Below are positions 6,238-12,064 of a DNA stretch of 12,064 nt, piece by piece. The stretch's first letter is position 1; every line of letters starts with the position of its first letter. The notes under the pieces were generated by a model that was given only the letters and a program-made list of their open reading frames with translations, ran no database searches and was not told the origin of the DNA. Position numbers and translations under genes: made by a program. The stretch comes from JAMXLO01 sp041487355 (GTDB lineage Bacteria; Pseudomonadota; Alphaproteobacteria; Acetobacterales; Acetobacteraceae), in the NCBI GenBank assembly GCA_041487355.1, contig JBGPND010000160.1, positions 1 through 12,064 on the forward strand, read 5' to 3'.

Positions 6238-8931
6238 TCAGTCACCACCGCCCGACATGGCGACCGCATTGGCCACGGCCTGCGCCTTGGCCGGCAGCGG
6301 CAGCACCGCACGGCGCGGCGCCGGCATTGCCGCCACCACCGACGTGGCGACCGCGGCAAGGTAGGGCAGCGATTGCGTCAGCAGCACGGCGCACCAGAGC
6401 TTCGCCTCCAAGGTCGCCAGTTGATGCGCGACCGCCACGCCGCATGCCGCCGTCCAGGACAGCACCAGCAGGGCAAGCTCCTCGCGCGCCATGACCAGTC
6501 CCTGCAGCAGCGCCGGCGCGTTCTCCATCTTCGGGGTGCGGCAGAACGGCGCGCTGCGGATGACCAGGCCCTTCCACACCGCCTTGCCGATCGTATGACT
6601 GAGCGCCAGGCCAGCCACCGCGGCGCCGATCCGGTCGCGCCAGCCGCACGGCACGCGGCTGCGATACAGCGCCATGATCTGCGCCAGCTTGAAGCCGAAC
6701 AGGCCGAGCGATGGCAGCATGAACAGCGCGACCGGGAACTCGAAGCGTTGCGGTTCGGCGATCAGGCCAACCGACCACACCAGCCCCATCAGCAGGAACA
6801 GCAGGCCCAGCGCATCGCCTACCCAGGGCAGCCAGCCGGTCACGAAATGCCAGCGCTGGCCCAGTGTGAGGTCGTGGTTGAACGGCGACAGCAGCGCGCG
6901 CCAATGGCCGCGGCAGATCTGCATCGCGCCATAGGCCCACCGGAAGCGCTGCTTGCGATAGGCCGCAAAATCGTCGGGCATCACGCCGCGGCCGAAGCTC
7001 TGCGGCGAATAGACCGCCTGCCAGCCCTGGCGGAACAGCCGCAATCCGAGTTCCGCATCCTCGGTGATGGTCCATTCCGCCCAGCCGCCAACCTGCTCGA
7101 TGGCGCTGCGCCGGATAAGGGTCATCGTGCCGTGCTGGATGATCGCATTGCGCTCGTTGCGCGTAACCATGCCAAGCCGGAAGAACCCGGCATACTCCCA
7201 GAACATCAGCCGCTTGAAGAAGCCGCCGTCGCTGTCGCGGTAGTCCTGCGGCGACTGCACGAAGCCCACCGCGGGATCGACGAAGTGCGGCACCATCGCG
7301 CGCAGCCAGTCGGGCGAGACCACGTAGTCGGAGTCGAGCACGCCGATCACCTGGGCATCGGGCGCCGTCTCGCGCAGCGCGAAGTTCAGCGCGCCGGCCT
7401 TGAAGCCGCGCCACTTGCCGAGGTGGAAGAAGCGGAAACGCGAACCGAGCCGCGCGCAATGCTCCGCCACCGGCTCCCAAAGGCCGGGGTCGGTGGTGTT
7501 GTTGTCGATCACCAGGACCTCGAAGTCCGGGTAATCCAGTCCGGCCAGTGCATCGAGAGTCTCGCGCACCATCTGTGGCGGCTCATTGCAGATCGGCACG
7601 TGGATCGAGACTTTCGGCAGCGCCGTACCGGGCGCGGCGGCGACCGGTGTGGCGTGACGGCGCCAGACGCGGGCCCATAGCGTTTCCGCCAGTTCGAAGC
7701 TGTCGGCGAGCAGCAGGAGCAGCAGCAGTGCCTGGCCGGCCGCCAGCACGCCCCACATCGCGGCAGCCATCCCGCCGAGATACTTGCTGCTCATCGCCAG
7801 CAGCACGCAGGCGAGCGTCGCGCAGAAGCCCTGCGTCAGGCCGGACAGCAGAAGCTTACCGCGCAGCCTGATATCCGGCCGCCGCGACAGCAGCAATGCG
7901 GCGAGCAGGGCAGCGACCAGCGCGCTGCCGCCGGCCCACAGCAGCCAGTCGGGCGTCTCCTGCACCGGGCCGCTCATCGCCCACTTGGCATGGCGGTCGA
8001 GACCGAACATGCCCCAGTAGCCGGCGGCGCGGCCTTCGAAGCTGGTCTTCCAGGGCTGGTCGAATGCCTCCATGACGAAGTAGTCGAGGCCGCGTTGTTC
8101 CGCCGTGGCGAAGAAGCGGCGCAGGAACAGTGCCTGGTTCACCCGGCTGGCCCGGGCGTTCTTGATGTCGACGCCGTCTGACGGCCAACCCACCTCGCCG
8201 ATGACGACTTGCTTGCCGGGATAGGCCGCGCGCACCGTCGCCAGCTTGTCCATCATGAAGCGCAGCGAATCGTCGACCGATAGGCCTTCCCAGTACGGCA
8301 GCAGGTGGATCGTGATGAAGTCGACCTGCTTCGCCAGCTCCGGATGGGCAAGCCAGACATGCCACGGTTCGGCCGTGGAGACCGGCACGCGCACTGCCTG
8401 CTTCACCTGGCGGATGTAGCCGATGAGCTGAGTGGGGGTAAGGTCCTCGCGAAGCAGCGTCTCGTTGCCCACCAGCACGCGCTCGACATTGCGATGGTTC
8501 CGTGTGACGGCGATCAGCCTGGCGATTTCCGTGGCATTGCCGTCGAGATTGCGGTCGAGCCAGCCGCCGAGCGTGATGCGCAGCGGCAGGTCTTCGGCAA
8601 GCCGGGGAATATCGGCGAGGGCACCCTGCACGGTGTAGGTACGGATGCGCCCGGTCATCGAAGCTGCCTGCAGCAGGTCGGTGCGCATCTCGCCGATCGT
8701 CGGATAACTGTTGTCCTGCGGGCTCTCGCCGCGATGGAATGGCGAGAAGGCGAGACCTGCGACCTCACCGGTGAACCCGGGCACTTCGGCCGGGCGGTTG
8801 ACCAGCGTCCAGGTGCCCAGAGCCAGCAGGGCGCAGAGCAAGACAGCCAGTATTGTCGTGGGGTGCAGGAAGGCGGCAAGCCTCCCCTGTCCGGCTCGCG
8901 CGGGGCGCGGAACAGCGTCGATGGTCGTCAT
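6238..8931 (-). CDS. GH17-GT2 fusion membrane glycosyltransferase (NdvB-like beta-1,3-glucan synthase)
   Basis: An 897-residue protein. A first membrane segment (about residues 17-40) leads into a GH17-like domain (about 45-320) with the expected acid/base E157 in VGNE and nucleophile E246 in GEVGWPS; it should face the periplasm. Several membrane helices follow (about 330-410), then a cytoplasmic GT2 domain with D533xD535 (LDSDYV), D625 (TED) and Q661-RFRW665, the processive glycosyltransferase signature, and further C-terminal membrane helices. The arrangement matches Pseudomonas aeruginosa NdvB, where GT2 makes a beta-1,3-glucan from UDP-glucose and GH17 acts as a transglycosylase; Bradyrhizobium has these domains as separate NdvB and NdvC proteins. 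A periplasmic, possibly cyclic glucan is the likely product. The ATG at 8931 is preferred because AGGAAA (complement of 8939-8944) lies seven bases upstream; an in-frame GTG at 9033 would add 34 unlikely residues. Confidence 0.88.
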   Translation of the reverse strand: MTTIDAVPRPARAGQGRLAAFLHPTTILAVLLCALLALGTWTLVNRPAEVPGFTGEVAGLAFSPFHRGESPQDNSYPTIGEMRTDLLQAASMTGRIRTYTVQGALADIPRLAEDLPLRITLGGWLDRNLDGNATEIARLIAVTRNHRNVERVLVGNETLLREDLTPTQLIGYIRQVKQAVRVPVSTAEPWHVWLAHPELAKQVDFITIHLLPYWEGLSVDDSLRFMMDKLATVRAAYPGKQVVIGEVGWPSDGVDIKNARASRVNQALFLRRFFATAEQRGLDYFVMEAFDQPWKTSFEGRAAGYWGMFGLDRHAKWAMSGPVQETPDWLLWAGGSALVAALLAALLLSRRPDIRLRGKLLLSGLTQGFCATLACVLLAMSSKYLGGMAAAMWGVLAAGQALLLLLLLADSFELAETLWARVWRRHATPVAAAPGTALPKVSIHVPICNEPPQMVRETLDALAGLDYPDFEVLVIDNNTTDPGLWEPVAEHCARLGSRFRFFHLGKWRGFKAGALNFALRETAPDAQVIGVLDSDYVVSPDWLRAMVPHFVDPAVGFVQSPQDYRDSDGGFFKRLMFWEYAGFFRLGMVTRNERNAIIQHGTMTLIRRSAIEQVGGWAEWTITEDAELGLRLFRQGWQAVYSPQSFGRGVMPDDFAAYRKQRFRWAYGAMQICRGHWRALLSPFNHDLTLGQRWHFVTGWLPWVGDALGLLFLLMGLVWSVGLIAEPQRFEFPVALFMLPSLGLFGFKLAQIMALYRSRVPCGWRDRIGAAVAGLALSHTIGKAVWKGLVIRSAPFCRTPKMENAPALLQGLVMAREELALLVLSWTAACGVAVAHQLATLEAKLWCAVLLTQSLPYLAAVATSVVAAMPAPRRAVLPLPAKAQAVANAVAMSGGGD

Positions 8932-9078
8932 TCTCTGGTTTCCTGGGCGGATGCGAGGGCGCACCCGCGGCAGGTGAGTTATCGCGATGCAGTGAGGCGC
9001 GGCGTCGGCTTGTTTGTGTCGAAACGCGGGCACAGGCAGCCGATGTGCAACGGAGCATAGGCGCCGTTATGCTGGGCC
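8932..9078. promoter_or_regulatory. Divergent intergenic region between the glucan synthase and DUF21/CBS protein genes
   Basis: These 147 bases separate two divergent starts and should hold promoters for both. Visible is the AGGAAA ribosome site of the minus-strand gene (8939-8944). The plus-strand start at 9079 lacks a well-placed ribosome site; the nearest purine-rich stretch, cggag at about 9050, is too far. No convincing promoter hexamer pair or operator was found by eye. Confidence 0.35.
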
Positions 9079-10377
9079 ATGGGCATCGGTCTGGAAATTA
9101 TCATCGTCCTGCTGCTGATCGTGGTGAACGGCGTGTTCGCGATGAGCGAGCTGGCCTTGATCTCTGTGCGGCGCGCGCGGCTTGCCGTGCTGGAGCGCAA
9201 GGGATTGCCGGGCGCCGCGAAGGCTCGCGAACTCGCCGAGGATCCGCAGCGCTTTCTCCCCACGGTGCAGGTGGGCATCACACTGGTGAGCATGCTGACC
9301 GGTGTGTTCGGCGGTGCGCGTATCGCGTCGGACCTGAGGGCGTGGCTGGTCGACGTCCCCGTGCTGGGGTCAGCGGCGGAGACGCTGTCCCTGGCGCTGG
9401 TGGTGGTGGTGACGACCTATCTGACCATGGTGCTGGGCGAGCTGGTGCCAAAGCATCTCGCCTTGCGGCGGCCGGAGTACATCGCGGCAAGGGTGGCACC
9501 ATCGATCGCCTGGATGGCGCGTGTCACCAGCCCTGTCGTCTGGCTGCTGGACAAGTCCTCGGCCGCGGTGTTGCGCCCGTTCGGCTTGCACCGCGCCCTG
9601 AGGCAGACGGTGACGGAGGAGGAGCTGAAGGCTTTGCTCGCGGAGGGCACGCAGGCGGGTGTGCTGGAGACCGAGGAGCGCGACATGATCGAGCGCCTGC
9701 TGCGGCTGGCCGACAAGCCGGTGCGGGCGATCATGACGCCGCGGACCGAGATTGCCTGGATCGACCGGACCGACCCGCCGAAGGAGATAGCGGCGGCATT
9801 GAAATCCGCGCCGCATTCGCGGTTCGTGGTGTGCGACGGCTCGGTGGACAATGTGGTGGGCGTGGTGCAGGCCAAGGACATCCTGGACCGTATTCTCGAC
9901 GGCGGCGATCTCTCGCTCGCCGCGGCCTTGCGCCAGCCGATGGTGGTTCCCGACACGGTGACGGCACTGGACGCTCTGGAGCGGCTGAAGTCGGACCCCC
10001 TGGGGCTCGCCCTGGTGATGGACGAGTACGGCAGTTTCGAGGGGGTGGTGACGGCAGCGGACGTGCTTCAGGCGATCATCGGCGAGCCAACCGACGCCGA
10101 GGCCCAGTTGGGCGGCGAGGAAGGCGAGGGGGAGGGTGCCCTGGTGATGGACGGCATGATGCCGGTCGATGAACTGAAATCGCGCCTGGTCTTGCCCGAC
10201 CTGCCAGCCGAGGGCAGCTATCACACGCTTGCCGGCCTGCTGCTGGCGCTGTTGCGTCGGGTGCCCCGCGTGGGGGATCGGATCGTGTTCTCCGGCTGGC
10301 GGTTCGAGGTGCTGGAAATGGACGGACGGCGTGTCGACAAGGTGCGAGCCAGCCGCGAGCCGGCAGCGGAAGCCTAG
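9079..10377 (+). CDS. DUF21/CBS/CorC_HlyC-domain membrane protein (hemolysin C/CorC-type, CNNM family)
   Basis: A 432-residue protein with the standard three-part layout. The N-terminal DUF21 (CNNM) membrane domain covers about residues 1-190, with helices near 4-24, 58-78 and 98-120 and the GELVPKHLAL motif. A pair of CBS domains spans about 200-325, opening with IMTPRTEI and closing with MDEYGSFEGVVTAADVLQAIIGE. A C-terminal CorC_HlyC transporter-associated domain covers about 345-425. Relatives are linked to magnesium or cobalt efflux and Mg2+ homeostasis; the name 'hemolysin' is historical. Adenine nucleotide binding by the CBS pair would regulate it. The start has no good Shine-Dalgarno. 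An acidic, glycine-rich linker (GGEEGEGEG) joins the CBS and C-terminal domains. Its stop codon directly abuts the GTG of the next gene, so the two are probably translationally coupled. Confidence 0.92.
   Translation: MGIGLEIIIVLLLIVVNGVFAMSELALISVRRARLAVLERKGLPGAAKARELAEDPQRFLPTVQVGITLVSMLTGVFGGARIASDLRAWLVDVPVLGSAAETLSLALVVVVTTYLTMVLGELVPKHLALRRPEYIAARVAPSIAWMARVTSPVVWLLDKSSAAVLRPFGLHRALRQTVTEEELKALLAEGTQAGVLETEERDMIERLLRLADKPVRAIMTPRTEIAWIDRTDPPKEIAAALKSAPHSRFVVCDGSVDNVVGVVQAKDILDRILDGGDLSLAAALRQPMVVPDTVTALDALERLKSDPLGLALVMDEYGSFEGVVTAADVLQAIIGEPTDAEAQLGGEEGEGEGALVMDGMMPVDELKSRLVLPDLPAEGSYHTLAGLLLALLRRVPRVGDRIVFSGWRFEVLEMDGRRVDKVRASREPAAEA
10368..10372 (+). promoter_or_regulatory. Ribosome binding site for the heptose fusion gene inside the upstream coding end
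   Basis: GGAAG at 10368-10372, within the last codons of the upstream gene, lies five bases before the GTG at 10378. It supports the GTG start that follows directly after the TAG stop. Confidence 0.6.
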
Positions 10378-11679
10378 GTGCGGAACGTCACGATCCGCCA
10401 ATGTGCCGTCCTGGTGGGCGGGCTCGGCACGCGGCTCGGCGCGCTGACGGCGAACACGCCGAAGCCGATCCTGCCCTGCGGCGACCGGCCGTTCCTCGCC
10501 TGGCTGCTGCGCGAGTTCGTTCGCTTCGGCGTCGAGGAATTCCTGTTGCTGACCGGCCACCTCTCCGCCGAGGTGGAAGCCCGCGTGCAGGCGTTGTCGG
10601 CGCTGCTGCCGCGCGAGGCGCGCATCGTCGTTTGCGAGGAACCGGTGCGCGCCGGAACCGGCGGCGCGGTCTTCCACGCGCGCGAGCGGCTGGATCAACG
10701 GTTTCTGTTGTGCAACGGCGATTCGCTGTTCGACTTCAACCTCGCCACGTTGCTATCAGCCGCCGCCGAGGACGGGCCGGAAGTCACAGGACGGATGGTG
10801 CTGCGCCGGCTGGACGATGCATCACGCTATGGCGTCGTTGCGCTGGATGGCGACCGGGTGAGCGAATTCCGTGAACGGCCTGCTGCTGGCAGCTCGGGGG
10901 TAATCAATGCCGGCGTCTATCTGTTCCACCGTCGTCTGATCGATGAACTCGCGCCGAGCTGCTCGATGGAAGCCGACATCATGCCGCGTCTCGCCGCGCG
11001 GGGCGCGCTGCGTGGCACGGTGGGCGAGGGATATTTCCGCGATATCGGCGTCCCCGAGGATTTCGCTCGCGCGCAACAAGAGATTCCGCGCGTGCTGCGC
11101 CGGTGGGCGCTGTTTCTCGATCGCGACGGTGTGATCAATGTCGACCATGGCTGGGTGGGGACGCGCGATCGGTTCGAGTGGGTGCAAGGCGCGCGCGAGG
11201 CGATCTGTGCGGCCACCGAAGCGGGCTGGCACGTGTTCGTCGTCACCAACCAGTCGGGTGTTGCCCGCGGGCATTACGACGAACCGGCGGTGGCCGCGCT
11301 GCACGTTTGGATGACCGATGAAGTGCGCCGCGCCGGCGGCACGATCGACGACATCCGCTACTGCCCGTTCCACGAGGACGCCGTCGTGCCCGCCTATCGC
11401 CGCGCCAGCGACTGGCGCAAGCCCGCACCCGGTATGCTGCTGGATCTGATCCGCGCGTGGGAACTCGATCCGGCGCGTTGCGTGCTGATCGGCGATCAGG
11501 TGAGCGACATGGCGGCGGCGGAAGCGGCCGGGATCGCGAGCCTGCGCTTTCCGGGAGGTAATCTGGCGGAGTTTGTGCGCCCAATCGTCGAACCCCCTCC
11601 GCAACCTCCCCCGCTTCGCGGGAGAGGGAGTTCAGCGCCCCCTCTCCCGCGAAGCGGGGGAGGGTTGGGGAGGGGGTGA
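10378..11679 (+). CDS. Bifunctional heptose-1-phosphate guanylyltransferase / heptose-1,7-bisphosphate phosphatase (HddC-GmhB fusion)
   Basis: A 433-residue fusion. Residues 1-235 form a sugar-1-phosphate nucleotidyltransferase: VGGLGTRLG (13-21), TPKP and metal-binding D115 in CNGDS. Residues 240-405 form an HAD-IIIA phosphatase: D248 and D250 in FLDRDGVI, TNQSGVARG, K348 in WRKPAPGML, and IGDQVSDM. Together they fit the GDP-D-glycero-alpha-D-manno-heptose route, in which the phosphatase removes the 7-phosphate and the transferase then adds the nucleotide, for use in LPS, capsule or glycan. The zinc loop of E. coli GmhB (C, H, C, C) aligns without gaps but reads C329, F331, S344, W346, so zinc is probably absent. 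The GTG start abuts the preceding stop. The final residues, from about 406 (EPPPQPPPLRGRG onward), are encoded by an inverted repeat and look like an appended tail. The heptose substrate is inferred from the fusion. Confidence 0.85.
   Translation: MRNVTIRQCAVLVGGLGTRLGALTANTPKPILPCGDRPFLAWLLREFVRFGVEEFLLLTGHLSAEVEARVQALSALLPREARIVVCEEPVRAGTGGAVFHARERLDQRFLLCNGDSLFDFNLATLLSAAAEDGPEVTGRMVLRRLDDASRYGVVALDGDRVSEFRERPAAGSSGVINAGVYLFHRRLIDELAPSCSMEADIMPRLAARGALRGTVGEGYFRDIGVPEDFARAQQEIPRVLRRWALFLDRDGVINVDHGWVGTRDRFEWVQGAREAICAATEAGWHVFVVTNQSGVARGHYDEPAVAALHVWMTDEVRRAGGTIDDIRYCPFHEDAVVPAYRRASDWRKPAPGMLLDLIRAWELDPARCVLIGDQVSDMAAAEAAGIASLRFPGGNLAEFVRPIVEPPPQPPPLRGRGSSAPPLPRSGGGLGRG
11592..11677. repeat. 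Large inverted repeat (37/38-nt arms) at the end of the heptose fusion gene; possible bidirectional terminator
   Basis: Arms 11592-11628 and 11640-11677 are complementary except for one mismatch and one extra base, around an 11-nt loop. Each arm also contains its own small hairpin, cccgc-ttc-gcggg on the left and cccgc-gaa-gcggg on the right. The element lies between convergent genes but inside the upstream reading frame, whose TGA (11677-11679) begins at the last base of the right arm. The pattern of C-rich and G-rich arms is typical of dispersed repeats in GC-rich alphaproteobacteria. It may end both converging transcripts. Confidence 0.82.
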
Positions 11680-11685
11680 AACGCG

Positions 11686-12064
11686 CTACCGCACGAACCC
11701 TTCCAGCTCGGCCTTCGCCCAGGCGACCACCTGCTTGATCGACTGTCCGCTCTGCAGCTTGGAGAACATCGTCGACAGCGTGCCACGGTTGTAGATCTGC
11801 ACGCCGATATCCGGCGGCGCCGGGAACGCTGCGATGTGCGCCGTCGAGTGATGATGCGGGCGCAGGATGTAGTTGTAGACAGTGCCCTTCGGCGGCTCGA
11901 CATTCTCCCACACCTTGAAGTTTGCCATGCTGATGAACGGTGGGATGTCGTAGCCCTCCGAAGTCGTGCAACGCGGCTCCGCCTGCTCGCGCTGCATCAG
12001 CCACTCGATCAGCTCCTTTGCCGCTGTCTGGTTCTTGCTGAACTGCCACACGCCCCAGTGGAAC
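11686..12064 (-). CDS. ABC transporter extracellular solute-binding protein, C-terminal part, 5' end beyond window
   Basis: The last 126 residues of a protein whose start lies right of base 12064. The reading frame runs in without a stop from FHWGVWQFSKNQ and ends at TAG (11688-11686). Segments such as AAKELIEWLMQREQ, FKVWENV and the ending IYNRGTLSTMFSKLQSGQSIKQVVAWAKAELEGF match the C-terminal lobe of family-1 periplasmic binding proteins of sugar or similar ABC importers. These bring substrate to a membrane permease pair in the inner membrane. The unusual PHHHSTAH stretch may line the ligand cleft, but that is a guess. Permease and ATPase genes would lie outside the window. It converges on the heptose fusion gene with a large inverted repeat between them. 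Family placement is fairly safe; the ligand is unknown. Confidence 0.75.
   Translation of the reverse strand, partial: FHWGVWQFSKNQTAAKELIEWLMQREQAEPRCTTSEGYDIPPFISMANFKVWENVEPPKGTVYNYILRPHHHSTAHIAAFPAPPDIGVQIYNRGTLSTMFSKLQSGQSIKQVVAWAKAELEGFVR

Noticed and set aside
6070..7680. Plus-strand open frame of 536 codons opposite the glucan synthase
   Set aside because: It is antisense to the GT2 domain, is His/Arg/Gln-rich, has no motif, and runs through the inverted repeat at 6160-6234.
9079..10377. A haemolysin or toxin role for the CorC_HlyC-domain protein
   Set aside because: The domain layout is that of the DUF21/CBS ion-homeostasis family. The haemolysin name is historical and there are no secretion or toxin genes around it.
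9370..10698. Minus-strand open frame of 442 codons opposite the DUF21/CBS gene and the heptose fusion gene
   Set aside because: It crosses two strongly supported plus-strand genes and has shadow-type composition.

Overview
The window is GC-rich throughout and uses G or C at most third codon positions. Its gene content is ordinary proteobacterial chromosome: a sugar-acid (Entner-Doudoroff-type) gene pair, a heptose-nucleotide enzyme, a GH17-GT2 glucan synthase and a DUF21/CBS/CorC protein. Together with the dense palindromic intergenic repeats this suggests an alphaproteobacterium, perhaps Acetobacteraceae or a rhizobial relative. That placement is inference from style; there is no rRNA or marker gene. 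I see no tRNA, rRNA, CRISPR array, transposase, integrase or phage gene.

Layout. Left edge, minus strand: a luciferase-like flavin oxidoreductase (LLM class), cut by the window start. Divergent from it is an M81-family (MlrC-like) metallopeptidase on the plus strand (966-2456). Facing it is a compact minus-strand run, 4794 down to 2513: KDPG-type aldolase, PfkB-family KDG-type kinase (overlapping the aldolase by one base) and a Tat-exported beta-carbonic anhydrase 21 nt further on. This run looks like one operon ending at a perfect 14-bp palindrome. Divergent from the aldolase is a small single-domain cupin (4883-5296).

A second minus-strand run, 8931 down to 5303, holds a GH17-GT2 fusion membrane protein resembling the NdvB proteins that make cyclic beta-1,3-glucans, then a DUF3429 membrane protein and a small unknown protein. 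A long inverted repeat separates the first two. Divergent from this run, on the plus strand, are a DUF21/CBS/CorC_HlyC membrane protein (9079-10377) and, with no base between stop and start, a fused heptose-1-phosphate guanylyltransferase and heptose-1,7-bisphosphate phosphatase (10378-11679). Its last codons run into another large inverted repeat. At the right edge, on the minus strand, is the C-terminal end of an ABC transporter solute-binding protein.

How the genes fit together (inference). Kinase plus aldolase would phosphorylate 2-keto-3-deoxy sugar acids and cleave them to pyruvate and glyceraldehyde-3-phosphate. The glucan synthase and the heptose enzyme point to envelope polysaccharide synthesis. 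The partial binding protein suggests a sugar or similar importer beyond the right edge. I do not see a defence system, secondary-metabolite cluster or other clearly new system. The most unusual items are the loss of three of four zinc ligands in the GmhB domain, the repeat-encoded tail on the same protein, the carbonic anhydrase placed in a sugar-acid operon, and three unrelated palindromic repeat families at gene ends.
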